Source of the DNA: Akkermansia muciniphila
GTDB taxonomy: Bacteria > Verrucomicrobiota > Verrucomicrobiia > Opitutales > Opitutaceae
NCBI GenBank assembly: GCA_945888375.1
Contig: CAMCZZ010000009.1
Span: forward strand, 48,830 to 112,829
DNA: 64,000 nucleotides
Reading direction: 5' to 3'
Position 1 is the stretch's first letter. Each line of letters begins with the position of its first letter. Both the position numbers and the translations under genes were made by a program. Positions 7,977 to 17,727 of the stretch are shown piece by piece. The notes below the pieces were generated by a model. That model was given only the letters and a program-made list of their open reading frames with translations, was not told the DNA's origin and did not search any database.

Positions 7977-9326
7977 TCAAAGCACCGGGGCGGGCACCGG
8001 CCCCGGCGGCACAACCGCAGTGCCCGGCACCTCCGGGTCACCGGCCGCGGGGGCGACGGGGGCAGAAATCGCCGGCGGCGGCCCCAATTCCCCCATGTCC
8101 ACCTGCGAACGCTTAAACCAACCCAGCTGTTCGGAACGCCAAGCCGCCATCCGCACGACATCCACCAAGGCCGGAGCGGGCTTGGCTCCCGCGAATTTAG
8201 CAATCTCCTCATAGGCCGCGAGCGCCGCGGCGTGCTGGTTTAGCCGCTCTTCACAAAGTCCCACATGATAAAGAATTGGCAGGCGCCACTCGGGCGCGGG
8301 ATCGAGGGCGGCCAGAGCGCGAAACAACAACAGCGCGCCCGTAAAATCGTTACGGGTATAGAATTGGTTGGCCAGCTGGTTGCCCGTCCGGCGCTGCCAA
8401 GCCAGCCAGGCCGGAGCGTTGGGCGTATTCCGCTGATGCTCATGCTTGAGCAAGTCGAGGGTGACTTGCAGCGACTCCTCCTCGCGGCCGAGCTTGGAAA
8501 GCAAAGTCGCCAGCAAGAACCTCGCCTCAGGGTTTTGCTCCGCGACGGGTTCCTGCTCGATAAAGGTCCGCAACGCGGTGACCGCCGCCAAATCTTCGCC
8601 CGCCAATAGGCGCGCATGCGCCACCTTGAAACGCGCCCGCGCCCGGTCCGCCGGAGCCAGATCGAGCATATTCAAGCGACTGTAAAATTTGATCGCATTG
8701 GCGTAGTCGCCAGTCGAGAGATGCGTTTCCGCGATCTCAAACTGCGCCGACCTGACCGTGCGGCGATAATGCACCCCTTCCGCCTCAGGCATGCGCAGGG
8801 TGGCGTTTAGAACGGAATAAAAACGCGCAATCGCGAGCTTTGGCGACCCCAGCTCACGGTAGGTCCGGCCTACCTCCAGCAGAGCCGAGGGCGTCTCGAT
8901 AAAACCCGGATGATTGCGAAGCAACAGCTCGTAAGTCGCGGCCGCCTTCACCCCTTCGCCGGATTTTCGCAGCGTCCGCGCTAGGCCGAGTAAAGCCGTG
9001 GCGAGTTGAACCGGATCCTCGGTCGTCGTAGCCACCGAGTTATACGCCAAAAGCGCGGATTCTAGGTCACCCGCGGCTAGCCTGCGCTCGCCCAGACGCA
9101 ACAAACTGGCCTGCTCGTCATCGGCCGCTTTGGCCGTGCCCTCAGCGCCCGCCTGGCCCGGAGCCACCGGGACTTCGGAGTGCGACGCCTCCAGCTTCCC
9201 TTCCGCCTTCACCGCAGGCTCCCCCGGCGCCTGCACCGCGTCCCCTGCCTCTTTGCCTGCCACCTGCAACGGAAGCACGGCCAGAGAAAGCAGAACAAAA
9301 CAGGAAAACGAAGGACGGGAGTTCAT
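7977..9326 (-). CDS. Secreted tetratricopeptide-repeat protein
   Basis: 449 residues with an N-terminal signal peptide (about 1-24, FSCFVLLSLAVLPLQVAGKEA). Several TPR-like helical hairpins follow: SALLAYNSVATTTEDPVQLATALLGLARTL, KAAATYELLLRNHPGFIETPSALLEVGRTY, YANAIKFYSRLN and HAAALAAYEEIAKFAG. It is a periplasmic scaffold of the CpoB/BamD-like kind. Its position next to the stator/TonB-like operon resembles Tol-Pal loci, where a TPR protein closes the cluster, but here it is on the opposite strand. It overlaps the upstream proline-rich gene by the ATGA at 9323-9326, so the two are co-translated. Confidence 0.82.
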   Translation of the reverse strand: MNSRPSFSCFVLLSLAVLPLQVAGKEAGDAVQAPGEPAVKAEGKLEASHSEVPVAPGQAGAEGTAKAADDEQASLLRLGERRLAAGDLESALLAYNSVATTTEDPVQLATALLGLARTLRKSGEGVKAAATYELLLRNHPGFIETPSALLEVGRTYRELGSPKLAIARFYSVLNATLRMPEAEGVHYRRTVRSAQFEIAETHLSTGDYANAIKFYSRLNMLDLAPADRARARFKVAHARLLAGEDLAAVTALRTFIEQEPVAEQNPEARFLLATLLSKLGREEESLQVTLDLLKHEHQRNTPNAPAWLAWQRRTGNQLANQFYTRNDFTGALLLFRALAALDPAPEWRLPILYHVGLCEERLNQHAAALAAYEEIAKFAGAKPAPALVDVVRMAAWRSEQLGWFKRSQVDMGELGPPPAISAPVAPAAGDPEVPGTAVVPPGPVPAPVL

Positions 9327-9742
9327 TTTAGCTCGTAGGTAGCCCGGCTGGGAAGCGCCGGCGGCGGGAGGAAATACGGGAGCAACTGCTCCACCTTCAC
9401 CCCCCCGGGCGGCGCAAAGGAATCGGGCAGTAACTCGGCCTCACCGGCCAAGCTGTCAACTGGCAGGGACTCAGCCCGCACCCGTTGCGGGATAGGCTCC
9501 GGTTCAGGTGGAGGGTTTGAGGGTTCGGGTAAAGCCGGAGGCTCCGGCACGACCGCAGCCGGCTGGGTCTCCATCACCGGTTCCGGCGGAGGGGGGGGAG
9601 GTGGCGCGATCGGCCTCGGCCGCGCAAAACGCAAAGGCACCGGCCCTTGAGAGAGCAAGTAGGGCATGGAGGCAGCCGGCAGCGCAGCCGCGTGATTAGC
9701 GGCCAATACAGCGGAGAGGATGCAGGCAGCCGCCCCCGTCAT
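9323..9742 (-). CDS. Proline-rich exported protein, hypothetical
   Basis: About 139 residues from the ATG at 9742, which starts a plausible signal peptide (MTGAAACILSAVLAANHAAALPA). An earlier in-frame start at 9802 would add 20 residues without one. The middle (about 38-95) is dominated by Pro/Glu (PPPPPPPEPVMETQPA...), a likely extended periplasmic segment. The C-terminus YFLPPPALPSRATYELK is more ordered. It overlaps the TPR gene by four bases. No family recognised; possibly an outer-envelope partner of the TPR protein. Confidence 0.6.
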   Translation of the reverse strand: MTGAAACILSAVLAANHAAALPAASMPYLLSQGPVPLRFARPRPIAPPPPPPPEPVMETQPAAVVPEPPALPEPSNPPPEPEPIPQRVRAESLPVDSLAGEAELLPDSFAPPGGVKVEQLLPYFLPPPALPSRATYELK

Positions 9743-9985
9743 CTTTCGGTGGGAAAAAGACGGAGCAGCTGGGCTGCGCGCAGACGTGCAGGGTGCGGAC
9801 ATGGGAGGGTGGTGCGGTGAGAGTGTTCACGGTGCCATCCTGATAGTGGGTTCCGCCCCAGTAATCGACACCCTCCCCTCCGGACTTGAGCATAAATCAT
9901 CGTTTTGGATATCCCGGATAACTTGATCCGTTTCTTGCACCGGCCCGCGCTTTTTGCGGCCATTGAGTCCGTCCCTCCCCGCGCC

Positions 9986-12547
9986 ATGTCCGACTCCCCG
10001 TCCGCCCCCAAGCTTACCCCGATGCTCCAGCAATACTTCGAGGTGAGGCATGGCCTGCCCAAGGACACCTTGCTGCTTTTCCGGCTGGGCGATTTTTACG
10101 AACTCTTCTTCGACGACGCCATCGAGGCCTCCCGCCTCCTCGGCCTCACCCTGACCAAACGCGGCGACCACCCCATGGCCGGCCTGCCCTTCCATGCCGC
10201 CGACGGCTATGTAAACAAGCTCCTCGCCGCCGGACGCAAGGTCGCCATCTGCGACCAAGCCGAGCCCGCCGTGGCCGGTAAACTCGTGCGCCGCGCCCTC
10301 ACCCGCATCCTCTCGCCCGGCACCACCCTCGACGCGAAACAACTGGACGCCTCGCGCAACCACTACCTCGCCGCCCTCCACCTCGATCGGACCGGTCTGC
10401 ACGCCGCCTGGCTGGATCTCTCCACCGGGGACTTCCGCCTCGCCTCCGAGCTTCACCCCGAGGACCTGCTGCCCGTTTTGACCTCCCTCGACCCGCGCGA
10501 AATCATCCTCCCGGAAGGTCAACTGGACAAATGGCGCGCTGCCCCCCACGAGCAAACCGGCCTCCACGCCCTCGCTGCCTTCGCCTCCGGACGCGCCCTC
10601 ACCGAGTTGCCGTCCTTCCAATTCGAGCCCGCCACCGGCCTGCGCGCCGTGCTCTCGACCCTCGGCGTGCTCAACTTGGAGGGCTTCGGTATTCCGCAGG
10701 ACCACGCCGCCCTCGGCCCCGCTGGCGCCCTCGTGCTCTACGTGACGGAAAACCTCTGCGCCAAACCGGAAAACCTCCACCGTCTCCAACTCCACCGCAG
10801 CGCCGCCACCCTGCTGCTCGATCCCGCCACCCTGCGTAATCTGGAGATTTTCACCTCCACCCGCGGCGAACGCAACGGATCACTCCTGTCGGCCATCAAC
10901 CGCACCCACACCGCCCCCGGCGCCCGCCTGCTCGAAACCTGGCTCGCCGCTCCGCCGCAGGACCTCGCCGAGATCCGCCGCCGCTCCAACGCCGTCGGCG
11001 CCCTGCTCGCCTCCCCCGGCCCGCTTGCCGAGCTACGCCATGCCCTCACCCAGGTCCGCGACATCCCCCGCATCCTCGGTCGTCTGCAAAACCGCCTGCG
11101 CAACCCCCGCGAACTCGGCGGCATCCGCGACACCCTGCGGCAGCTGCCCCGGCTGCGTTCCGCCTTGGCGTCTTTCTCCGCCCCCCTCAGCCCCTTCGCC
11201 GCCGAACTTAGAGACTTCACGGCTTTGCGCTTAACTTTAGACAATGCCCTTGCCGATGAGCTCCCCGCCGATGTCGCCGACGGCAACCTCATCCGCCCTG
11301 GCCACGACGCCGAGCTCGACCGCCTCCACACCCTGAAGACGGGCAATCGCGCCTGGCTCTCCGAACTCGAGGCCGCCGAGCAGGCCCGCACCGGCATCCG
11401 CAGCCTTAAAGTAAAATTCACCAATAACTTCGGTTACTACATCGAAATCACCAAAGCCAACCTTCACCTCGTCCCCGCCGACTACCTGCGCCGCCAGACC
11501 ACCGTGAACGGCGAGCGCTATGTCACCGATTCCCTGCGGCAAAAAGAGAAGGAAATTCTCTCCGCCGACGACCTCGCCCTCGCCCGCGAGCACGAACTCT
11601 TCGCCACGCTCGTCGCCGCCGTGCTGGACGAGTCCATCCCCCTCACCCGGACCGCCCAGGCCCTCGCCGAGCTCGATGTCCTCGCCGGCTGGGCCGAGCT
11701 CGCCCGCGAGTGGGATTACTGCCAGCCCGGGTTCAGCGACGACGCCGTCCTGGAAATCACCGCCGGTCGCCATCCCGTCGTCGAGCAGATGCTCCGCGAT
11801 CCCTCCCGTCCCGCCGGCTCGCAAGCCTTTGTCCCCAACGACACCCGCCTCTCCGCCAGAGCCGAGCAACTGGCCTTGCTCACCGGCCCCAACATGGCCG
11901 GCAAATCGACCTACATCCGCCAAATCGCCCTCATCGCCTTGATGGCCCACGTCGGCAGCTGGGTCCCCGCCACCACCTGCCGCCTCGGCCTGATCGACCG
12001 CATTTTCTCGCGCGTCGGCGCCAGCGACGACCTCGCCCGTGGCAATTCGACCTTCATGGTCGAGATGAACGAGACCGCCAATATCCTCAACCACGCCACC
12101 GAACGCTCGCTGATCATCCTCGACGAGATCGGCCGCGGCACCTCGACCTACGACGGCCTTTCCATCGCCTGGGCCGTCGTCGAACACCTTCACGCCGATC
12201 CCGAAAACGGCCCGCGCACGCTTTTCGCCACGCATTACCAAGAGTTGACCCAGCTGGAAAAACACCTTCCCCGCCTGCGGAACTACTCGGTGGCGGTGAA
12301 AGAATGGAATGATGACATCGTCTTCCTGCGCCGCGTCGTGCCCGGCCCCGCCGAACGCAGTTTCGGCATCCAGGTCGCCCGCCTCGCCGGCCTGCCTCCG
12401 ACCGTGATCGAGCGCGCCCGCGCCATCCTTGCCAAACTCGAAGGCGACGAGACATCCGTCGAACTGCCGGCCGCCCCGAGCGCCAAGCCGAGGAAGAAAC
12501 TCACCGTCGCCCCCACCGCCGATACCGACCAGCTCGAGTTGCTCTAG
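9986..12547 (+). CDS. mutS: DNA mismatch repair protein MutS
   Basis: 853 residues from the ATG at 9986, chosen because MutS homology starts there (TPMLQQYFEVRHGLPKDTLLLFRLGDFYELF, which includes the mismatch-binding F-x-E region). Domains in order are mismatch recognition, connector, lever/clamp (KVKFTNNFGYYIEITKANL) and ATPase with Walker A GPNMAGKST (about residue 634), Walker B LIILDEIGRGTSTYDG and the switch ATHYQELTQL. It ends in a short Lys/Pro tail. It detects mismatches after replication with MutL. MutL is not in the window. Confidence 0.98.
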   Translation: MSDSPSAPKLTPMLQQYFEVRHGLPKDTLLLFRLGDFYELFFDDAIEASRLLGLTLTKRGDHPMAGLPFHAADGYVNKLLAAGRKVAICDQAEPAVAGKLVRRALTRILSPGTTLDAKQLDASRNHYLAALHLDRTGLHAAWLDLSTGDFRLASELHPEDLLPVLTSLDPREIILPEGQLDKWRAAPHEQTGLHALAAFASGRALTELPSFQFEPATGLRAVLSTLGVLNLEGFGIPQDHAALGPAGALVLYVTENLCAKPENLHRLQLHRSAATLLLDPATLRNLEIFTSTRGERNGSLLSAINRTHTAPGARLLETWLAAPPQDLAEIRRRSNAVGALLASPGPLAELRHALTQVRDIPRILGRLQNRLRNPRELGGIRDTLRQLPRLRSALASFSAPLSPFAAELRDFTALRLTLDNALADELPADVADGNLIRPGHDAELDRLHTLKTGNRAWLSELEAAEQARTGIRSLKVKFTNNFGYYIEITKANLHLVPADYLRRQTTVNGERYVTDSLRQKEKEILSADDLALAREHELFATLVAAVLDESIPLTRTAQALAELDVLAGWAELAREWDYCQPGFSDDAVLEITAGRHPVVEQMLRDPSRPAGSQAFVPNDTRLSARAEQLALLTGPNMAGKSTYIRQIALIALMAHVGSWVPATTCRLGLIDRIFSRVGASDDLARGNSTFMVEMNETANILNHATERSLIILDEIGRGTSTYDGLSIAWAVVEHLHADPENGPRTLFATHYQELTQLEKHLPRLRNYSVAVKEWNDDIVFLRRVVPGPAERSFGIQVARLAGLPPTVIERARAILAKLEGDETSVELPAAPSAKPRKKLTVAPTADTDQLELL

Positions 12548-12662
12548 GGTGTGGCTGGTAACTTATACCCACCCCTAAAACCATGCAGACTTTAACGCCC
12601 AGAAATCGCAATTGAACACAGATGCCGAACTCAACCGGGATCGGTTTTGGGGAAACCCCGCC

Positions 12663-12751
12663 CTGCACCTGAAAGTGCTGGTCACGAGTGACGCGACAAG
12701 CTGACGGCCAACAGGCAGCGTGAGACGACCCGCGATTACCGCAGTATCCGG
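12663..12751 (+). repeat. Dispersed intergenic repeat, copy A
   Basis: About 89 bases that align over their full length with 39313-39403. Shared blocks are CTGCA(C/T)CTGA, TGGTC, GACGGCCA(A/G)CAGG, AGACGACCCGCGAT and CCGCAGTAT/TCGCGGTAT. The 3' part is palindromic in copy B and degenerate here. Both copies are intergenic. Confidence 0.7.
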
Positions 12752-12777
12752 GGCAACAGCTGCGGGTAAAAATTAAC

Positions 12778-12812
12778 AAAAAAAGCCCCGCCACGCAGTG
12801 CGCGGGCGGGGC
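12778..12812 (-). terminator. Rho-independent terminator of tig
   Basis: GCCCCGCC (12785-12792) pairs with GGCGGGGC (12805-12812). On the minus strand the stem is followed by seven T. It lies about 40 bases past the tig stop. Confidence 0.9.
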
Positions 12813-12853
12813 CAGAACGAAGCGAACGCTAAGCTAGCTTTATCCAACGCTCC

Positions 12854-14182
12854 TCAGGCGGAAGGCGCGGAGGCGGCCTCGGTCACCACGGCTTTGCCGA
12901 CCACGAGGTCGAGAGCCTTGTCGAACACGATGCTCTGCTGCACCGCACGGAGGCGGTCGCGATCATTGGTGAGGTCCTTGACCAGCTTTTCCGGCTTCAC
13001 TCCGGTCTGCATGGATTGGCGATAGAGGAACGCATCGATATCCGAAGCCTCAACCGCGAGTTTCTGATCCTCTGCGATACGGGAGAGGATGAGCTGGGTC
13101 TTTACGCGGCCGATGGCAGCCTGGCGGGCGCCGGCGATGAGCTGGTCTTTATCCTTTTCGAACTGCTCCACCGGCACGCCACGGCGCTGGTTTTCCTGCA
13201 CGAACTGGCGCAGCACGGTCTGCGTTTCCTGCTCGATCAAGCTCTCGGGCACAGGGAAATCAACCTGCGCTAGAAGCGTGTCGATCACCTGGCGGCGTTT
13301 ACCGGCCAGGTTCTCATGGTCCTTGCGGGCCTTCAAATTATTGCGGACCTTGGCCTGCAGCCCGGCGAGGTCGTCGACCTGATTGGCCTTGAAAAACTCC
13401 TCGTTCAACTCCGGCAAGGCGCGTTCGCGAATCTCGAGCACCTCGACCGCATAGATCGCCGTCTTTTCAGCCAGGGCGGGAGCCCCCGCGAAGCCGGCCG
13501 GGAAAGTCACGGAGACATCCTTCTTCTGCCCGGCTGAGAGTCCGGACAACTGCTTGCCGAGACCGGGGATCAAGCCCTCGTTCTCGCCTTCGACCTCTTC
13601 CCAAGTCTGGGGAACTTTGCCGTAGATCTGCTTGTCCGGGACCAAGGCCAGAACGGGTTGCCCGTCAACACTGCCCTCATAGGACAGCTTCACGTAATCG
13701 CCCTTGGCGGCGGCACGTTCCACGACCTTAAAATCAGCCCGCTCACTGCGCAGGGCGTTTACGCCCGCCTCGACCTCGGCCTCGGTGGGGTCAACCGGGG
13801 CGACGGTCACCGCGATGCCGTCCAGGGAGGGCAGCGTAAAAGCGGGGCGGATATCCACAGTGATGACGATGGAAGCGAACTTGTCGGGGGCGATGTCGCC
13901 CTCCTGGACATTCGTGACCTGTATCACGTCGAGCTTTGATTCCTTGATGCCGTCGCGGTAGGCCTTGCCCACGACCTTTTGCTTAAACTCGTCGGTCACG
14001 GCCTTGCCATACTGCTTTAAGATCATGCTCGCCGGAGCCTTGCCCGGACGGAAACCGGGGATGCGCGCCTGGCGGGAAACCTCGCCGATCACCGACTTAT
14101 ACTCGGTGGCGACTTCGTTCGCATCAAAGCTCACGGTGAGGTTTTTACGGGTGGGGGAAACGTCTTGGATTTGGATGTTCAC
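12854..14182 (-). CDS. tig: Trigger factor, ribosome-associated chaperone/prolyl isomerase
   Basis: 442 residues starting at a GTG codon (14180-14182). The N-terminal ribosome-binding domain carries the signature GFRPGKAP (residues about 43-50), which docks on protein L23 at the exit tunnel. The FKBP-type domain (about 150-245) is present (KGDYVKLSYEGSVDG...EGLIPGLGKQLSGLSAG), then the long helical C-terminal cradle. The length is normal for the family. It is monocistronic with its own terminator and divergent from tsaB-alr. The usual clpP-clpX neighbours are absent here. Confidence 0.97.
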   Translation of the reverse strand: MNIQIQDVSPTRKNLTVSFDANEVATEYKSVIGEVSRQARIPGFRPGKAPASMILKQYGKAVTDEFKQKVVGKAYRDGIKESKLDVIQVTNVQEGDIAPDKFASIVITVDIRPAFTLPSLDGIAVTVAPVDPTEAEVEAGVNALRSERADFKVVERAAAKGDYVKLSYEGSVDGQPVLALVPDKQIYGKVPQTWEEVEGENEGLIPGLGKQLSGLSAGQKKDVSVTFPAGFAGAPALAEKTAIYAVEVLEIRERALPELNEEFFKANQVDDLAGLQAKVRNNLKARKDHENLAGKRRQVIDTLLAQVDFPVPESLIEQETQTVLRQFVQENQRRGVPVEQFEKDKDQLIAGARQAAIGRVKTQLILSRIAEDQKLAVEASDIDAFLYRQSMQTGVKPEKLVKDLTNDRDRLRAVQQSIVFDKALDLVVGKAVVTEAASAPSA

Positions 14183-14311
14183 AGGCTAAATTACAGAGGG
14201 TTTTACGGAGAGAATCTGGCAACCTACTCACCCCCGTAAAAGCCGGTCAATGCCCGATTCTCACGCTTGCCCGGAAGGCTCGCGCCTCGCTTGCTGCAAT
14301 GCTTCCCGCTC

Positions 14312-14980
14312 GTGCCCAGCCTTCGCCAACTCCTCGCCCTGCATCCCGTGCTTCTCGCGCTGGACACCAGCTCCACCCGTATCGAGGTGGCGCTTTGGCT
14401 GGGGCCATCGGCCGAACCCGCCTTTCTGGTCACGGTCGAAGGCGAGGCGTCGGGCGCGCTCCCGTCCGCCCTCAGCCAGGTGCTCGCCTCGGCCGGTCGC
14501 GGGGTCCGCGATCTGGATGCCGCCGTCTTCTGCGCCGGACCAGGCTCCCTACTCGGCATCCGCCTGGCCGCGGCGACTCTCCGCGCTTGGCGGGCAGCAC
14601 GGCCGGAACTGGCGCTCTATTCTTACCTCAGTCTGCCGCCCCTCGCCGTCGCACACCCCGCTTTCACCATCGTCGCTGATGCGCGCCGTGATACCTGGCA
14701 CGCCGTGCAACCCGGCGCGGCCCACATCGTAACCCGGCTCGCCACCACCGAACTCGCCCGCCGCCCGCCGCTCGCCACACCCGCTCACTTCCGCCGCTGG
14801 TCCGAGTTGCCGGCCGGCCAAACCGTCACGGAATTGCCTTGGTGCCCCGCCAAGCTGCTCGCCGCCGCGCCCGACGAAGACTTTTTTACGACCGCCGCCG
14901 AGCCGGAGGCTTTTCAACATGAGTCCCCCAGCTACGCCGCCTGGACTCCACAGGTCCACCGCTCCGCGCCCGCGCCATGA
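14312..14980 (+). CDS. tsaB: tRNA threonylcarbamoyladenosine biosynthesis protein TsaB
   Basis: An ASKHA-fold partner of TsaD in making the t6A37 modification of ANN-decoding tRNAs. The N-terminal VLLALDTSSTRIEVALWL and the central AAVFCAGPGSLLGIRLAAATLRAW match the TsaB signature (GPGSFTGLR). The start is uncertain: I take the GTG at 14312, because it is closest to the conserved LLALDTSS strand; a TTG at 14267 would add 15 residues. The protein overlaps alr by four bases (ATGA, 14977-14980), so the two are translationally coupled. Confidence 0.88.
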   Translation: MPSLRQLLALHPVLLALDTSSTRIEVALWLGPSAEPAFLVTVEGEASGALPSALSQVLASAGRGVRDLDAAVFCAGPGSLLGIRLAAATLRAWRAARPELALYSYLSLPPLAVAHPAFTIVADARRDTWHAVQPGAAHIVTRLATTELARRPPLATPAHFRRWSELPAGQTVTELPWCPAKLLAAAPDEDFFTTAAEPEAFQHESPSYAAWTPQVHRSAPAP

Positions 14981-16128
14981 GTCCCCCATCCGGCTTACCC
15001 CTGCGCTGTTGGGCGGAAATCGATCTCGCCGCCCTCGAACGCAATCTCCGCCTCATCCGCGCCGCCCTGCCCGCCCACATCCGCTACGTCGCCGTGGTAA
15101 AGGCGGATGCCTACGGCCATGGTCTGCCCCAAGTCGCCGCCCGCCTCATGCACGCCGGGGCGGATCTGTTCGCCGTGGCCAATCTCGCTGAAGCCGCCGC
15201 GTTGCGCGAAATCACGCCCGATTGGCCCATCCTGCTGCTCAGCCCTCTACTGCCGGAGGAGATGCGCTTCGCTCCAGATTACGACGTCGCCGTGACGGTA
15301 TCCTCCGTCGCAGAGGTCGAGCGCCTGGATCGTGCCGCCGCCTCGGCCCGCCGCCACTTGGAGGTGCATTTGAAAATCGATACCGGCATGGGCCGCGCGG
15401 GTGTCTGGCACGAGGAAGCCGGCCCGGTATTCGAAGCCGTGCGCTGCGCGGCCTACCTGCGGCTCGCGGGGGTGTTCACCCATTTCTCCAGCCCAGACGA
15501 CGACCCTGCTTTCACCGCTGAACAACGTCGCCGCTTCCTGACCGCGCTCGAGTCGCATCACCCCGCCGCCGGACGCGATGCCTTGTTCATCCACGCGGAT
15601 AACTCCGCCGGTCTCGAAACCATCGAACTGGCCGGACCCTTCAACGCCGTGCGGGTCGGCCTGTTGCAATTTGGCGTCATGCCCCAGCCCGGCGCGCTGC
15701 TCGCCGAAGTGCCCGCCGAACCCGTCTTCAGCTTCCGCACCCGCGTCGGCTTGGTGAAGTCGCTACCCGCCGGCACGCGCATAAGTTACGGCGGCACCCA
15801 TACCCTCGCCCAGGCCTCGCGTGTAGCGATCCTGACCGCAGGCTATGGCGACGGCATCCCTCGCGCCGCCAGCAACCGCGGGACCATCCTCGTGCGCGGC
15901 CAACGTTGCCCCATCCTCGGCCGTGTGACGATGGACCAGACGATCATCGACGTCAGTCACCTGCCTGAGGTAAGCGCGGGCGACGAGGCCGTGCTGGTTG
16001 GCCGGCAAGCAGGCGCGGAAGTGCCGCTGACCGAGTTTAGCCGGAACGCGGAAACGATCCCTTGGGAGACCCTTTGCTCCGTAACCAAACGCGTGCCGCG
16101 CATCTACCGGACATCGCTAGGCGTTTAG
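14977..16128 (+). CDS. alr: Alanine racemase
   Basis: 383 residues, a PLP-dependent enzyme that makes D-alanine for peptidoglycan. The Schiff-base lysine is K42 in VVKADAYGHG; the second catalytic base is Y270 in RISYGGTHTL; MGRAG and HADNSAG are also conserved. The C-terminal beta domain ends in ETLCSVTKRVPRIY, as in other Alr proteins. It is coupled to tsaB by an ATGA overlap, an arrangement that joins tRNA modification and cell-wall supply in one transcript. Confidence 0.97.
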   Translation: MSPPSGLPLRCWAEIDLAALERNLRLIRAALPAHIRYVAVVKADAYGHGLPQVAARLMHAGADLFAVANLAEAAALREITPDWPILLLSPLLPEEMRFAPDYDVAVTVSSVAEVERLDRAAASARRHLEVHLKIDTGMGRAGVWHEEAGPVFEAVRCAAYLRLAGVFTHFSSPDDDPAFTAEQRRRFLTALESHHPAAGRDALFIHADNSAGLETIELAGPFNAVRVGLLQFGVMPQPGALLAEVPAEPVFSFRTRVGLVKSLPAGTRISYGGTHTLAQASRVAILTAGYGDGIPRAASNRGTILVRGQRCPILGRVTMDQTIIDVSHLPEVSAGDEAVLVGRQAGAEVPLTEFSRNAETIPWETLCSVTKRVPRIYRTSLGV

Positions 16129-16213
16129 CAGGCAAAAAAACGCACGATACGGAAAAAATCGGGAAACCCAGGCTGGTGCGGCTCGTCTTGGCTATTAGAG
16201 ATATATCACCCCG

Positions 16214-17701
16214 ATGAACGCCCCACTCACGCCTGCCCAGGCTTGGCAACCGCTGCCGGCCTCAGCTTGGGATTCCGCCGCCGCCCGCCACCTGCTGCGC
16301 CGCGCCGGCTGGGCCGCCCGGCCCGAAGACGTCGCACGCGCCGTCGCCGAAGGGCTGCCGGCAACCTTGGACCGTCTTTTCCCCGCCACGCCGCCGGCCT
16401 TCCCCCGCCCGGTTTTTATGATCAAGGCCGAGGAACGACTCGCCCTGCTGCGCCCGAAAAAACGCGCCGCCACCACCCCCGAGGAACGCCGCATCGTGGA
16501 TCGAGATGAAAGAGAGCTCGAGCGGCTCGCCTCTATCGAGTTTTCCTTGAAATGGCTGCAAGCGGCCGCCGATCCCGACCGTAGCGCTTACGAGAAGTGG
16601 GTGCTGTTTCTTGCCGACGTCTATGTCGTCGCTTTCGAAAAGGTCCGCCGCGCCGACTACCACTACCTCCATCGCGACCTGCTGCGCACCCTGGGCGCCG
16701 GACCCGCCCCCGCCCTCACCAAGGCTATCTCCCGCTCGCCCGCGATGATCGATTACCTCGATCTTTCGCGTAGTTCTAAACGTGCGCCCAATGAAAATTT
16801 TGCCCGCGAATTATTTGAGCTCTTCGTGCTCGGGGAGGGCCACTACACCGAGACCGACATCAAGCAGGCCGCCCGCGCCTTCGCCGGGTATCGCTACTAC
16901 AAAAACGGGTTTCGGCTGGAGGTCCGGGCCTCCGACACCGGCCCCAAAACCGTCTTCGGGCAAAGCGGAGCCTGGACTGGCGACGAGGTGATCGACCTCG
17001 CCTACGCCCAGACTGCCGCCACCACCTTTTTGCCGCGCGAGATGGCTCGTTTCTACCTTACCGAAACCCCGCCGCCACCCGAGTTTTTCGCCCCCTTGGG
17101 CGCCAAATGGCGCGCCTCTAACCTCGAACTACGCTCCCTGTGCCACGCCTTCTTCGGCTCCACGCTGTTTTATCATCCCGACTACCGGGCGAACTACATT
17201 AAGAGCCCCGTCCACTACCTGCTCGGCCTCATCCAGGATCTGCGGCTCGACCTCACACCCCTCCCGCGCGCCACTCTGCAACCCCTGCGCCAGATGGGGC
17301 AAAACCTGCTCGAACCACCCAACGTCCGGGGGTGGGTCGGCGGCCGGCTGTGGATCAACTCATCCACCCTCGCCGCCCGCCGGCAACTCGCCCGGACACT
17401 CTGCAATCCGCTCGAAGAGGAAACGCTCAACGCCGATGAGCGGCTCGAGCTCACCGCCGCGCGCGACGCCGGGCGCAGTCGTTTCACCGTGGATGACGAT
17501 CGCATTCGCGACCTCGCCTCGCTCGGCCCGCGCGGCGTTGCCGATCGGTTGTGCGATTTTTTCCTGCCCGTGGCGGTCACCCCGGCCTATCGCGCCACCG
17601 TCGTAGATTCGATCGAAGCCGCACCCCGGGCCGAGCACGAGGAACGCGTCCGCCGCGCGACCATCGCCGTCCTGCAATCACCCGAATACCAGCTCTGCTA
17701 A
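16214..17701 (+). CDS. DUF1800 family protein
   Basis: 495 residues. Diagnostic blocks are ARHLLRRAGWAARPEDVARAV near the N-terminus, APNENFARELFELFVLGEGHYTETDIKQAARAF in the middle, and EPPNVRGWVGGRLWINSSTL near the C-terminus. No signal peptide is obvious. The family is regularly encoded just before a DUF1501 protein, as here (gap 26 bases), in Planctomycetes and Verrucomicrobia; its biochemical role is not established. Export together with the Tat-exported partner is possible but is inference. Confidence 0.88.
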   Translation: MNAPLTPAQAWQPLPASAWDSAAARHLLRRAGWAARPEDVARAVAEGLPATLDRLFPATPPAFPRPVFMIKAEERLALLRPKKRAATTPEERRIVDRDERELERLASIEFSLKWLQAAADPDRSAYEKWVLFLADVYVVAFEKVRRADYHYLHRDLLRTLGAGPAPALTKAISRSPAMIDYLDLSRSSKRAPNENFARELFELFVLGEGHYTETDIKQAARAFAGYRYYKNGFRLEVRASDTGPKTVFGQSGAWTGDEVIDLAYAQTAATTFLPREMARFYLTETPPPPEFFAPLGAKWRASNLELRSLCHAFFGSTLFYHPDYRANYIKSPVHYLLGLIQDLRLDLTPLPRATLQPLRQMGQNLLEPPNVRGWVGGRLWINSSTLAARRQLARTLCNPLEEETLNADERLELTAARDAGRSRFTVDDDRIRDLASLGPRGVADRLCDFFLPVAVTPAYRATVVDSIEAAPRAEHEERVRRATIAVLQSPEYQLC

Positions 17702-17727
17702 CCCGCCTGCCCAACCCCGGCCCGCCC

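Larger units (their letters stand above)
12548..12853. other. Intergenic region between mutS and tig: dispersed repeat plus terminator
   Basis: 306 bases without a protein gene. It holds copy A of the dispersed palindromic repeat and the tig terminator, both listed separately. Nothing else recognisable. Confidence 0.7.

Noticed and set aside
11237..12265. Long open frame on the minus strand inside mutS
   Set aside because: It is fully antisense to conserved MutS ATPase coding sequence, and its Gly/Ala/Val/Glu-rich composition is what the complement of GC-rich codons gives.
17551..17727. In-frame upstream extension of the DUF1501 gene
   Set aside because: It overlaps the end of DUF1800 in another frame and is Arg/Pro-rich; the Tat signal starts at 17728.
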